Positions 16,314 to 25,371 of a stretch of DNA of 64,000 nucleotides are shown here, in pieces. Source of the DNA: JANNNX01 sp031398745 (GTDB lineage: Bacteria > Actinomycetota > Acidimicrobiia > Acidimicrobiales > CADCSY01); contig JANNNX010000007.1 of assembly GCA_031398745.1 (NCBI GenBank), positions 59,012-123,011 of the forward strand. Reading direction: 5' to 3'. Position numbers and translations under genes: made by a program. The notes under the pieces were generated by a model. That model did not search any database. It was not told the origin of the DNA and worked only from the letters and a program-made list of their open reading frames with translations. Position 1 is the stretch's first letter. Each line of letters starts with the position of its first letter.

Positions 16314-18416
16314 ATGCGTGGTTTCGTCATGGAATCGTTACATTCGGCCGGGCGCGTCGCGACGGTCTCCTCGAATGCCCTTCGCCGCCGGGTTCCAACC
16401 GCGGCCCGTCGCCGTGTGAGCACCGTGGCGGTCATCCTGGCCATGATCGGCGGGTTGTTCGCCATGAACAGCACCGCCGGTGCCGGCCCTTCGCTGGTGG
16501 CGGTGGCCGCCCTCCATGCCAGCGACGGCTACCTGGTGGTCGACAGCGATGGCGGGGTCGACGCCTACGACGGCGCCCAATGGCGTGGTGACCTGGCCGG
16601 CCGGGCGCTGGTCGCGCCCATCGTCGATGTCGCGGTGACACCCGACGACGCCGGCTACTGGTTGGTGGCGGCCGACGGTGGCGTCTTCACCTTCGGCTCG
16701 GCCGCCTTCTTCGGTTCGATGGGCGGGTGGGCACTCAACCAGCCCGTGGTGGGCGTGACCGCCACCCCCACCGGAGCCGGCTACTGGCTGGCCGCGGCCG
16801 ACGGCGGCGTGTTCGCCTTCGGTGACGCCGACTTCCGTGGATCGATGGGCGGGTCGAGGCTCAACCGGCCGGTGGTCGGTCTGGCCAGCTCCCCGACGGG
16901 TGACGGCTACTGGCTGGCCGCCGCCGACGGCGGCGTCTTCTCCTACGGCGACGCCTCCTTCTACGGCTCGGGCCCCCAGTTCGGCCTGCGTGACGGCGTG
17001 CTCGACATCGACGCCACCGCCAGCGGCTACCGCATGGTGGCCGACGACGGCGGCATGTTCTCCTTCGGTGACGCCGGGTTCTTCGGCTCCGGCCTCGACG
17101 TCGGCCTCGGCCAGACGGTGGCGCTCGCCACTACCCGCCACGGCGGGTACCTGCTCCTCGGGCGCACCGGCGTCGTCCAGCAGTACGCCCCCGGCGTGAC
17201 CCCCACCCGGACCCCGGCCGTGGCCGACCCCTCCGACCCCACCCCCAACGGCACCACCCCGACCACCGCGCCGCCGGCCGGAAGCGGGAACCCGCCGGCG
17301 GGTGACGCCAGCGGCTACGTCGGCGGACTCGGCTCGGGTTGGGCCTCGGCGCCAGCCGGCGCCGTATCGGTGTCGCCCGGCCAGTCGATCCAGGCCGCGG
17401 TCAACAGCTACCCGGAGGGCACCGCCTTCCTGCTGCGCTCGGGTGTCCACTCGGGCCAGAGCGTCCGGCCACGTAACGGCCAGGGCTTCTACGGCGAGTC
17501 CGGCACCGTGCTCAGCGGAGCCAACAGCGCCCAGTACGCCTTCTACGGCGCGGCCAGCAACGTGGTCATCGCCGGGCTGGAGATCCGCGACTACGCGACT
17601 CCCCTCCAGAACGGTGCCATCCACGCCATGGACAACAGCACTCCGTCCAACGGCTGGCTGATCGAAGGCGTGAACGTCCACGACAACGCGGCCGGGGGCG
17701 TGTTCGTGGGATCCAACTCGCTGCTCCGCAACAGCCGCATCCACCACAACGGCCAGATCGGCCTGAAGTCGGCCAGCACCACCAACGCGGTGATCGACAA
17801 CGTCGAGGTCGACAACAACAACACCGACAACCACAACGCCGGCTGGGAAGCCGGGGGGTCGAAGTTCGCCTACACCACCAACCTGGTGGTCCGGAACAGC
17901 TTCGTGCACCACAACGCCGGTCCCGGTCTCTGGACCGACATCGACAACGTCAACACCCTCTACGAGGCCAACGTGGTGTCGGACAACATGGGCGCCGGGA
18001 TCTTCCACGAGATCTCCTACTCGGCGATCATCCGCAACAACGTCATCGAGCGCAACGGCTACTACGACTCGGGATGGCTGTGGGGAGCCGGGATCCAGGT
18101 GGCGGCCAGCCCCGACACCGAGGTCTACGGCAACTCGCTGAAGGACAACGAGAACGGGATCGTCGGCATCCAGCAGAACCGTGGCAGCGATTGGATCCTG
18201 CGCAACTACTGGGTCCACGACAACACGATCGAGAACTCCGGCATCACCGGCCTGGCCCAGGACATCAGCGACACCTCGATCTACACCAGTCGCAACAACC
18301 GCTTCGACCGCAACACCTACATCAACCAGCCGTACTGGCAGTGGAATGACACCCCGCTGAGCAGCTTCGGCGCCTGGCAGTCCTATGGCCAGGACCGGAA
18401 CGGCTCCGCTCGGTAG
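16314..18416 (+). CDS. Secreted protein: GYW-DGGVF repeats plus C-terminal beta-helix
   Basis: About 700 residues. An Arg-rich N-terminus and hydrophobic core (about 36-55) form a signal peptide. Residues 70-290 contain repeats of about 42 residues built on GYWLVAADGGVFTFG and FFGS, of the propeller-like type common in actinobacterial exported proteins. A Pro/Thr linker (295-335) joins a right-handed parallel beta-helix (350-700) with many N-x-V and HDN turns, like NosD or polysaccharide lyase/epimerase folds. Start ATG 16314 or 16329; neither has a good ribosome site. Probably acts on, or binds, the locus polysaccharide outside the cell; enzymatic activity is not shown. Confidence 0.82.
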   Translation: MRGFVMESLHSAGRVATVSSNALRRRVPTAARRRVSTVAVILAMIGGLFAMNSTAGAGPSLVAVAALHASDGYLVVDSDGGVDAYDGAQWRGDLAGRALVAPIVDVAVTPDDAGYWLVAADGGVFTFGSAAFFGSMGGWALNQPVVGVTATPTGAGYWLAAADGGVFAFGDADFRGSMGGSRLNRPVVGLASSPTGDGYWLAAADGGVFSYGDASFYGSGPQFGLRDGVLDIDATASGYRMVADDGGMFSFGDAGFFGSGLDVGLGQTVALATTRHGGYLLLGRTGVVQQYAPGVTPTRTPAVADPSDPTPNGTTPTTAPPAGSGNPPAGDASGYVGGLGSGWASAPAGAVSVSPGQSIQAAVNSYPEGTAFLLRSGVHSGQSVRPRNGQGFYGESGTVLSGANSAQYAFYGAASNVVIAGLEIRDYATPLQNGAIHAMDNSTPSNGWLIEGVNVHDNAAGGVFVGSNSLLRNSRIHHNGQIGLKSASTTNAVIDNVEVDNNNTDNHNAGWEAGGSKFAYTTNLVVRNSFVHHNAGPGLWTDIDNVNTLYEANVVSDNMGAGIFHEISYSAIIRNNVIERNGYYDSGWLWGAGIQVAASPDTEVYGNSLKDNENGIVGIQQNRGSDWILRNYWVHDNTIENSGITGLAQDISDTSIYTSRNNRFDRNTYINQPYWQWNDTPLSSFGAWQSYGQDRNGSAR

Positions 18417-18440
18417 CACCAAGCGGACAGCGCACGACAC

Positions 18441-18469
18441 GCGATGGGGCGCCCCCGGCGCCCCATCGC
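18441..18469 (+). terminator. Perfect 13-bp hairpin between the two beta-helix genes
   Basis: The arms gcgatggggcgcc (18441-18453) and ggcgccccatcgc (18457-18469) are exact inverse complements with a 3-base ccc loop. It lies 24 bases after the stop of the first beta-helix gene and 42 bases before the start of the second. There is no T-tract, so it may be a processing or stability element or an actinobacterial-type terminator. Confidence 0.7.
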
Positions 18470-18510
18470 CGCGTTGTGCCGCCGCCAACGACTTCCTACC
18501 CTGCTGGCCG

Positions 18511-19761
18511 ATGCCGAGCCGCCGTCCCCTCCTCCTCGGCGCCGGTGCCGTGTGCGTCGTCGCGGTGGCGGCCCTCGCCGGCTTGGCCCTGTCGGGCGGA
18601 GACGACGGTGGTGGCGGCGGCTCCGGCAGCGCCGACACGTCGCCGGAGACCTCCGAGATCGACGTTCCCACCGACGTGGCCGACCTGGCCGCGTTCGTGG
18701 CCGGCCAGCCGCCGGGCAGCACCTTCCGGTTCTCGGCCGGCACCTACGCCGCCATCGAGATCAAGCCCCGCGAGGGCGACCAGTTCGTGGCGCGAGAGGA
18801 GGGCGTGGTGTTCGACGGCGGCGGCACCGCGACCTTCGCCATCGGCGGGACGGCCGACGATGTCGTGCTCCGGGGCCTGCGGGTGACCAACTACGCCAGT
18901 GCCCTCCAGCAGGCCGCCATCCAGGCCGTCGACCCCGAGGAGGACGACAGCTCTCCTGGCGCCCAGGGCGAGCGATGGCTCCTCGAAGACCTCGAGGTCG
19001 ATACCAACGCCTCGGTGGGGATCTTCCTGGGGTCGGGGGCGACCCTGCGGGACTCGCACATCCACGACAACGGCCAGCTCGGGATCAAGGCCTACGGCGG
19101 CGTCGACCTGCTGGTCGAGGGCAACGAGATCTCGGGCAACAACACCGCCATGATCGACGCCGGCTTCGAGGCCGGGGGGGCGAAGTTCGTGGCCACCACC
19201 CGGCTCACGGTGCGGGCCAACGACGTCCACGACAACCAGGGCCCGGGCCTGTGGACCGACTTCGACAACCTCGACACCCTCTACGAGGACAACGTGGTGT
19301 CGGACAACTGGGGGGCCGGCATCTTCCACGAGATCTCGGGCACGGCCACCATCCGAAACAACACCGTGTCCCGCAACGGGCTCGGCGAGGCCGAGTCCCG
19401 GGGCGACGGGCGGTGGCTGTGGGGGGCCGGAATCCTGGTGTCGACCTCGTCGGATGTCGAGGTGACGGGCAACACGCTCGACGGCAACGCCAACGGCATC
19501 ACCGCGGTGCAACAGGATCGAGGGGCCGATGCCCCCGAGCTACGGAACCTGTGGGTCCACGACAACGTCGTGGGGGGGTCGGGCACCAACGGCGTCGCCC
19601 AGGACGTCGACGACTCGTCGATCTACCTGACCCGGGACCTCCGCTTCGAAAGCAACCAGTACCTGGCTCCCGGTCCCTACAGCTTCCACTGGAACGATCG
19701 CCCTTTGGACTTCGCCACCTGGCAATCCCTGGGGAACGACCTGGCCGGGACCGCCACCTAG
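18511..19761 (+). CDS. Secreted or membrane-anchored beta-helix protein, paralogue of preceding gene
   Basis: 416 residues from ATG 18511. The N-terminus is a signal anchor (about 5-28) followed by a Gly/Ser/Asp-rich linker. From about 55 to the end it is a parallel beta-helix clearly homologous to the C-terminal part of the gene just upstream. Shared blocks include GPGLWTDFDNLDTLYEDN, VVSDNWGAGIFHEIS, WLWGAGILV, RNLWVHDN and a final WND-PL-F-W-S motif. It lacks the GYW repeats. Together they form a tandem pair of probable extracellular polysaccharide-modifying or binding proteins. A Cys in the N-terminal hydrophobic part is not in a clear lipobox. Confidence 0.82.
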   Translation: MPSRRPLLLGAGAVCVVAVAALAGLALSGGDDGGGGGSGSADTSPETSEIDVPTDVADLAAFVAGQPPGSTFRFSAGTYAAIEIKPREGDQFVAREEGVVFDGGGTATFAIGGTADDVVLRGLRVTNYASALQQAAIQAVDPEEDDSSPGAQGERWLLEDLEVDTNASVGIFLGSGATLRDSHIHDNGQLGIKAYGGVDLLVEGNEISGNNTAMIDAGFEAGGAKFVATTRLTVRANDVHDNQGPGLWTDFDNLDTLYEDNVVSDNWGAGIFHEISGTATIRNNTVSRNGLGEAESRGDGRWLWGAGILVSTSSDVEVTGNTLDGNANGITAVQQDRGADAPELRNLWVHDNVVGGSGTNGVAQDVDDSSIYLTRDLRFESNQYLAPGPYSFHWNDRPLDFATWQSLGNDLAGTAT

Positions 19762-19777
19762 CCCGACGCCGACGGCC

Positions 19778-19820
19778 CCACTTTTAGTGGTTTTTCTACC
19801 ACTCTCCGCTATTCTAGCGG
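19778..19820 (+). promoter_or_regulatory. Leader with alternative hairpins before DegT gene
   Basis: In an A/T-rich island after the beta-helix gene, ccact-ttt-agtgg (19778-19790) followed by five Ts is terminator-like. The same agtgg (19786-19790) can instead pair with a second ccact at 19799-19803. A further perfect hairpin ccgcta-ttc-tagcgg follows at 19806-19820. The two first folds exclude each other, as in attenuators; whether this works as one is not known. It could also simply terminate the beta-helix transcript. Confidence 0.5.
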
Positions 19821-19863
19821 CAGTAGCCCGTTGGCCATCGGCCGGTCCCCCGGAGGGTGCAGG

Positions 19864-21015
19864 ATGAGCACCGTCGTCCCCGACGTCGTCGACGTGCCGG
19901 TGTATCGGCCGCACCTCGACGACCACACCATCGCCGCCGCCACCGGTGCCCTGCGCGACGGCTGGCTGGGGATGGGCCCCCTCACCGCCGAGTTCGAGCG
20001 CCGCATCGGCCAGCGCCTCGACGTCGGCCCGCGCCCGGTGGTGGCGGTGAACAGCGGCACCGCCGCCCTCCACTGCGCACTGCTGGCGGCCGAGATCGGC
20101 CCGGGCGACGAGGTCATCTGCCCGTCGTTCACCTATGTCGCCGGCCACCAGGCGGTCACCGCCACCGGGGCCGAGGTCGTGTTCGCCGACATCGAAGCTG
20201 ACACCCTCGCCCTCGACGCCGCCGCCGTCGAGGCCCTCGTCACCCCCCGGACCAAGGCCATCATGCTGGTGCACTATGCCGGCATCCCGGCCCGGGACTG
20301 GACCGACATCCACCTGCTGGCCCACCGCCACGGCCTCCGGGTCATCGAGGATGCCGCCCACGCCTTCGGCTCGAAAGTGGCCGGGCGCCCGATCGGTTCG
20401 GTCGGCGACCTGATCTGCTTCAGCTTCGGGCCGGTCAAGGTCATGACCTCGCTCGAGGGTGGCGCGGTGGTGGGGCCCACGTCGGCCTCTCGCCAGTTGC
20501 TGGAGGAGGTGCGCCTCATCGGCGTCGACTCGGACACGGCCAGCCGCTATGCCAAGGGCCGCAACTGGGAGTACGACGTGCGCCGCCAGGGCTACCGCTA
20601 CCACCTCGGATCGATCCCCGCCGCCATCGGGCTCTCCCAGCTCGAGCTGGTCGACGAGTTCATCGCCAACCGGCAGCGCTACTGCCGGCGCTACAACCAG
20701 GCGCTGGGTCAGATCGACGGACTGACCGTGCCCGGCACCGACTTCGCCGACGTCAGCCCCTACATCTACTTCGTGCGGGTCGACGACCCCGAGCAGCGGG
20801 CCGATCTCATCGCCCACCTCGGTGCACGGGGCGTCGGCACCGGCATCCACTACCCGGGCGCCCACGACTTCACCTTCTACAAGGACGCCCGGCGAGGCGA
20901 TCTGGCGATGACCGAGCAGGCGGCCAGCACCCAGGTCACCCTCCCGTTGCACTCCTACATGGCCGACGCCACGGTCGACCAGGTCATCGAAGCGGTGGAC
21001 AGCTTCTTTTCCTGA
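19864..21015 (+). CDS. DegT/DnrJ/EryC1 family sugar aminotransferase (copy 1)
   Basis: 383 residues from ATG 19864, which has GGAGG upstream. PLP-dependent fold type I enzyme: NSGTAALHCALLA, GDEVICPSFTYVA, EDAAHAFGS and the PLP lysine in FSFGPVKVMTSLEGG. The lysine is present, so it is a transaminase and not a Lys-to-His 3-dehydrase of the ColD/E1 type. It is expected to aminate a nucleotide-linked keto-sugar, probably the 4-keto-6-deoxy product of the CDP- or a related pathway. It is about half identical to the second DegT gene at 31264-32406. Convergent with the GT2 gene downstream. Confidence 0.88.
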   Translation: MSTVVPDVVDVPVYRPHLDDHTIAAATGALRDGWLGMGPLTAEFERRIGQRLDVGPRPVVAVNSGTAALHCALLAAEIGPGDEVICPSFTYVAGHQAVTATGAEVVFADIEADTLALDAAAVEALVTPRTKAIMLVHYAGIPARDWTDIHLLAHRHGLRVIEDAAHAFGSKVAGRPIGSVGDLICFSFGPVKVMTSLEGGAVVGPTSASRQLLEEVRLIGVDSDTASRYAKGRNWEYDVRRQGYRYHLGSIPAAIGLSQLELVDEFIANRQRYCRRYNQALGQIDGLTVPGTDFADVSPYIYFVRVDDPEQRADLIAHLGARGVGTGIHYPGAHDFTFYKDARRGDLAMTEQAASTQVTLPLHSYMADATVDQVIEAVDSFFS

Positions 21016-21033
21016 GCCGGTGCCCGAGGTCGC

Positions 21034-21960
21034 TCAGGGGGCCGAGAGCTCCCGAGCCACTCCCCGGAGCTGGGCGGCCCGGGCGTAGGGGACCACCCAC
21101 CGGTCGCCCGGGAGGCGTCGCAGGAGTGCGGCCAGCGCCCCCAGGACGCGGGCTCCGACGGCCACCCCCGCCCGCCGGACCGGCTCGGGCACGGTCGCCA
21201 GCCGGCCGCTGACCAGCGACCCACCGAGGCGGACATGGGTCTGGCCGAGTCCCTCGTAGAAGTCGGCGAGGAAAGCGACGCTCACCCGCTCCTCTTCGAT
21301 GACGTGGTCCATCCGAGCCGAGGGGACCCAGACGCCGAGCGCCTCGGCGGCATCCAGCCGGTCGAAGAAGTCCTGTTCTTCCCCGACCACCCGACTGTCG
21401 GCCTTGCGCCCCAGGCGCTGGTCGAAGGTCATCCCCGCCGGGATCCTCGACGGCCGGAAGGCCATGTTGGCCCCGATGGGGCGCTCACCCGGGGCGAAGG
21501 GCACCTCGTCGGGGCCGAGGTCGTGGCGAAGGACCAGGCGGGAGAGGAAGCGCTCGTGGGCCCGCACCCAGCTCGGCGGCTCGCTCAGGTAGTGGGGCTC
21601 GATGCGGCCACCGAGGTAGGCGGCGTCGGGCCAGCGATCGGCGGCCGCGGCCAGGGCCACCAGCCAGTCCGAGGGCACCAGGACGTCGTCGTCGGTCCAG
21701 AGCAAGAGATCGGCGCCCTCGGCCTCGACCATGGCCCGGTTGCGGGCCGCGGCGTGGCCCTGGACCGGCTCGAACACCCGGCGCACCGGGAGTGCGGCGG
21801 CGTGGCGGTCGACCACGTCGGCGGTGTCGTCGGTCGAGTTGTTGTCGATCACCAGCAACTCCCACTGGTGGAGTCCGGCATCGAGCAGGTGGAGGCTGCG
21901 CAACGTCCGGTCGAGCGATGCCGACCGGTTCCATGTGCAGAGGGCGACGACGACCCGCAC
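21034..21960 (-). CDS. Family 2 glycosyltransferase
   Basis: 308 residues from GTG 21960, one base after the stop of the upstream GT4 gene. N-terminal GT-A fold: VVVALCTWNRSASLDRTL, VIDNNSTDDT, GHAAARNRA and the DxD-type LLLWTDDDVLVP. A later EEQDFFDRLDAAE block fits the acceptor-side catalytic acid. There is no membrane segment. It adds one sugar of the repeat unit on the cytosolic side. A longer upstream frame overlapping the GT4 gene has no family features and is rejected. Confidence 0.87.
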   Translation of the reverse strand: MRVVVALCTWNRSASLDRTLRSLHLLDAGLHQWELLVIDNNSTDDTADVVDRHAAALPVRRVFEPVQGHAAARNRAMVEAEGADLLLWTDDDVLVPSDWLVALAAAADRWPDAAYLGGRIEPHYLSEPPSWVRAHERFLSRLVLRHDLGPDEVPFAPGERPIGANMAFRPSRIPAGMTFDQRLGRKADSRVVGEEQDFFDRLDAAEALGVWVPSARMDHVIEEERVSVAFLADFYEGLGQTHVRLGGSLVSGRLATVPEPVRRAGVAVGARVLGALAALLRRLPGDRWVVPYARAAQLRGVARELSAP

Positions 21961-21961
21961 G

Positions 21962-23167
21962 TCAGCGCACCGGCAACGACGGGAACAGGGCCACCGCCTC
22001 CTCATAGGAGGCCAGGATCCGCTCGGCGTAGGACTCCACCGGAGGGCGAGGGGCGGCCGGAACTGGCGGGGGGGCCGCCAGGAAGCCGTCGACGGCGGCG
22101 GCCAGCGCTCGAGCCGTGCGTCCGGGTGTCGACGGGCGCACAAGGACGGCGTCGGCCTCGGGCCAGCGCTCGTGGATCGAGGGCAGACCGCCCCAGGCCA
22201 GACCGACCACCGGGGTGCCCAGCACCATCGCCTCGGCGACCGCCAGCGGTGCCTCGTCGTGCAGGGCAGGGTGCAGCAAGACCCCGGCATGGGCGACCCG
22301 GGCCATGGCCTCGTCGCGCCCGACTCGGCCCTCGAAGCGGACGCGGTCGGCCACGCCGAGGCGCTGGGCGTGACGGGCCATGCGGTCCCGATCCGGCCCC
22401 TCCCCCAGCACCACCAGAGTGGCCTCGGGGTCCGACACCTGGACGAGGGCCCGCAGGGCCAGAACGCCCCCCTTCCAGGCCCGGAGCCGGCCCACGTGGA
22501 CGAGCTCCTTGGTGCGGAGCCCGGGCGGGACGGAGGTGATGCCGTCGACGACCGCGGTCGAGTGCGGGTAGATGGCAGCCCGGGTCCCCCTCGGGAGCCG
22601 GGAGCGGGTGTGCTCGTTCTGGACCAGCACGACCTGGGCCCGCTGGTACTGCTGGCGGATGGCGGGCCGACGCAGCGACACCCGCCGCGTCGCCGACCGG
22701 ACCGCGAACTCGGCCAGCCCCCGCACACCCAGCAGCCCGAGCAGACCCCAGGGCGCCTCCGTCCCTCCGCCCGACGGCCCGATGACCAGCGGGCGGTCGA
22801 CGGCCGAGACTCCCGCACGGGCCCAGAACGACGCCAACCCCACGTGGTGGACGACGTCGAAGCCGATCTCGGCGTCGAGCCGGCGGCCGAGCTCACCAGC
22901 GTCGCGCTGCCAGCGGTCATAGAGGCGGTGGAACCGCAGCAGGCCCGACTGCTCGGTGCCGTCGCTGGGCTCCCCGATCGCCACGACGTGGACCGCGTCG
23001 CTCAGGCCCTCGGCGGCCAGCACCGATCGCACCGGCTCCTCGCAGTGGCGGTGGGTGAAGAGCCAGACCTCGTGCGCCGACGCGGCCGCCAGCACGGCCC
23101 GCAGCCCGGTCTCGTTCTCCGAGCCCATGTCCGGGCGACAGGCAAAGGCCGAGAGGAGCACCCGCAC
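21962..23167 (-). CDS. Family 4 (GT-B) glycosyltransferase
   Basis: 401 residues, GTG start. The N-terminal part reads RVLLSAFACRPDMGSENETG, the GT4 glycine-rich acceptor loop. The C-terminal half has the nucleotide-sugar site pattern: VHVGRLRAWKGG, VVLGEGPDRDRM, and EAPLAVAEAMVLGTPVVG with the E-x7-E motif. Cytosolic glycosyltransferase of the polysaccharide assembly line. Nine bases separate it from the polymerase gene upstream, so it belongs to the same minus-strand operon (26.3 to 21.0 kb). Confidence 0.88.
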   Translation of the reverse strand: MRVLLSAFACRPDMGSENETGLRAVLAAASAHEVWLFTHRHCEEPVRSVLAAEGLSDAVHVVAIGEPSDGTEQSGLLRFHRLYDRWQRDAGELGRRLDAEIGFDVVHHVGLASFWARAGVSAVDRPLVIGPSGGGTEAPWGLLGLLGVRGLAEFAVRSATRRVSLRRPAIRQQYQRAQVVLVQNEHTRSRLPRGTRAAIYPHSTAVVDGITSVPPGLRTKELVHVGRLRAWKGGVLALRALVQVSDPEATLVVLGEGPDRDRMARHAQRLGVADRVRFEGRVGRDEAMARVAHAGVLLHPALHDEAPLAVAEAMVLGTPVVGLAWGGLPSIHERWPEADAVLVRPSTPGRTARALAAAVDGFLAAPPPVPAAPRPPVESYAERILASYEEAVALFPSLPVR

Positions 23168-23176
23168 GACGAGACC

Positions 23177-24592
23177 TCAGGCCCCGGCCGGCGCCGGGTG
23201 GAGCCACGACCGATCCCGGCGCTCGACGTCGATCTGGCGCATGACCACCACGCCCACCGCGTACAGGGTCCAGAGCCACACCGACACCTGGGCACCCTCG
23301 AGGGTGGGGTCGAAGTAGCCGTTCACCAGGATGGCGACCACGCCCGCGAAGCACACGCCGAGCAGCGCCTGGCGGTGGGCCCCGTCGGGGAGCCACCGGG
23401 CCCGGTTCCACGCCCTGACCACCGCGAAGCACCAGTAGACCCAGACCACGCCCCAGAGGATCCCCCCCACCAGACCGGCCCGGGCCACGACGTCGAGGTG
23501 GGAGTTGTGGGGGCTGCGCAGGTCGGCATCCTGGGCCTCGCCGGTATCGGCCGCCACCCCCGCACCCGCGGCCAGGTTGGGCCCGTACCCGGCACCGAAC
23601 TCGAGTTGTCCGCTCTCGACCAGGTTCTCGTTGATGCGGGACCACAGTTCCGACCGCCACTCTCGGGTGTCGTCGAGGTGACCCTTCGAGTCGGCCGAGT
23701 CCGCCCCCACGATGCTGGTCACGTTGGCCACCAACTGGCGGACCGACAGGTCACGGCTGGTTGACACCCTGATGTCGAGCATCCAGGCCATCCCGAACAC
23801 CACCACCAGCACCGCCAGGAGCCGGCCCACACCGTGGAGGCGCAGCCGGGTCAGGAGGGCGAGCGCCACCAGCCCGGCGAGCGCCCCGACCAGTCCCCCT
23901 CGGTTCTGGGTACCGGCGAGAGCCAGATCCACGAAGCCGAGCACCAGCAGCGGCATGCGCCACCGCCACTGCCTTGGAACAGCGACCAGGAGGAAGGCGG
24001 TGGCGATCAGGGCGTGGACCCCGATGTTGCCGGCCCGGTAGTTGAGGATGCTGACGCCGCTGTCGGGCACCGGGATGAACACCGGCGTCACGTAGGTGGT
24101 GAACAGGGCGACCGGCAGCCAGGCCAGGAGGTAGGGCAGGAAGCGGCGGTACTTGCGCTCGAGGGTGCCGAGCCAGCTCTCGTCGGCCGTGCACAGCGCG
24201 ACCACGACGAAGGCGAAGAGGGCGTAGTACCAGAGGGCGGCGTCGCGGACGGCGGCCAGCCCGAAGGTCCCAAGGCCCGGCGCGGTGCGGACCAGGCACC
24301 AGAGCACGTAGGCGGCGAGGATGCGCAACGCCATGTTCTCGCCCACCGCCCGCCGCACGAAGCGCGTGTCGAGCGCCATCCACAGAACCGAAGCGGCCAG
24401 GCACAGCTCGGCCACGAACGCCGGGGTGCCGGGTACGTGGATCCAGGCGAAGCCCCGGTCGAGCAGGGCGTAGCCACCGAGCACGTACGGCAGGGTGCGG
24501 CGCAGGCCCCGCAGCAGCCGAGTCGAGATCTCGACCGCCACCGGTGCCGAAGGGGTCGGCGGCCGAGCACGGGGATCGGTGATCGCGGTCAC
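23177..24592 (-). CDS. O-antigen ligase/polymerase-like membrane protein (Wzy candidate)
   Basis: 471 residues from GTG 24592, overlapping the stop of the WecG-like gene (GTGA). Ten or more hydrophobic segments flank a large periplasmic loop (about 310-370), the topology of Wzy/WaaL proteins. The loop carries SPHNSHLDVVARAGLVGG, close to the H-N-S-h motif of the Wzy_C family. It is the best candidate for polymerising lipid-linked repeat units. Sequence of these proteins is poorly conserved, so the call relies on topology, motif and context. Confidence 0.8.
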   Translation of the reverse strand: MTAITDPRARPPTPSAPVAVEISTRLLRGLRRTLPYVLGGYALLDRGFAWIHVPGTPAFVAELCLAASVLWMALDTRFVRRAVGENMALRILAAYVLWCLVRTAPGLGTFGLAAVRDAALWYYALFAFVVVALCTADESWLGTLERKYRRFLPYLLAWLPVALFTTYVTPVFIPVPDSGVSILNYRAGNIGVHALIATAFLLVAVPRQWRWRMPLLVLGFVDLALAGTQNRGGLVGALAGLVALALLTRLRLHGVGRLLAVLVVVFGMAWMLDIRVSTSRDLSVRQLVANVTSIVGADSADSKGHLDDTREWRSELWSRINENLVESGQLEFGAGYGPNLAAGAGVAADTGEAQDADLRSPHNSHLDVVARAGLVGGILWGVVWVYWCFAVVRAWNRARWLPDGAHRQALLGVCFAGVVAILVNGYFDPTLEGAQVSVWLWTLYAVGVVVMRQIDVERRDRSWLHPAPAGA

Positions 24593-25371
24593 GGCACGGG
24601 AGCGGGGCGAACCCGGAAGGGCCGGCGGCGGAGGATCGAGAGCACGAAGCGCGGGTTGTTGGAGAGGTAGCGCCGCCACAGGCGGCGGGGCTCGGTGGCG
24701 AGCCGGAAGGCCCACTCCAGTCCGAGCCGCTGGAGGACCGCCGGGGCCTGCCGGAGGTGGCCGGCATGCATGTCGAAGGCGGCTCCGACGCAGAGCAGGG
24801 CCGGGGCCCCGACCCGCCCCACGTGGGCCGCGGCCCAGCGCTCCTGCTTGGGAGTCGACAGCCCGACCCAGACGATGTCGGCGCCCGACCCCTCGATGCG
24901 GGCCACCTCGGCGGCGTCGGTCTCGGCATCCAGGGGCCCGAACGGTGGCGACCAGGTACCGGCCACTTGCAGCCCCGGGAACCGGTCGACCAGCGACGCC
25001 GCCAGCTCGTCGGCCACGCCGGGCTTGCCCCCGTAGAAGAAGTGCCGCCACCCGGGGGTGACCGAACGCTCACACAGCGCAAGCATGAAGTCCGGCCCGT
25101 ACACCCGTCGGACATCGCCGACCCCGGCCATCCGACTGGCCCACACCATGGGCATCCCGTCGGGGTTGGTCAGCCCGGCCCGGTTGTGGATGGCCAGCAG
25201 CTCGGGGTCGCGCTGGGACTCCATGACCCCGTGCACGCCGGTGAAGGTGGCGAAGTTGGCCTCGCCCTGCTCGATCCAGCGGGCGACCTCGTCGGCCGCC
25301 CGCGGGATGTCACCGGCGCTGATCTGGACGCCGAGGACGTCGACCCGGGGGATGGCCGGCGGGGTCGCCAC
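24589..25371 (-). CDS. WecG/TagA/CpsF family glycosyltransferase
   Basis: 260 residues, GTG start. Family GT26: the catalytic region LTNPDGMPMVWASR includes the conserved Asp. RVYGPDFMLALCE, FFYGGKPGVADELA, IVWVGLSTPKQERW and VGAAFDMHAG follow in order. Relatives transfer ManNAcA, ManNAc or glucose to polyprenyl-diphosphate-linked sugars. With the WecA-like and short sugar transferases it suggests an early step of repeat-unit assembly. Confidence 0.9.
   Translation of the reverse strand: MATPPAIPRVDVLGVQISAGDIPRAADEVARWIEQGEANFATFTGVHGVMESQRDPELLAIHNRAGLTNPDGMPMVWASRMAGVGDVRRVYGPDFMLALCERSVTPGWRHFFYGGKPGVADELAASLVDRFPGLQVAGTWSPPFGPLDAETDAAEVARIEGSGADIVWVGLSTPKQERWAAAHVGRVGAPALLCVGAAFDMHAGHLRQAPAVLQRLGLEWAFRLATEPRRLWRRYLSNNPRFVLSILRRRPFRVRPAPVP

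Noticed and set aside
16338..18743. Minus-strand frame of 801 codons
   Set aside because: Antisense to the first beta-helix gene, whose signal peptide, repeats and helix motifs are clear; no family features in the reverse frame.
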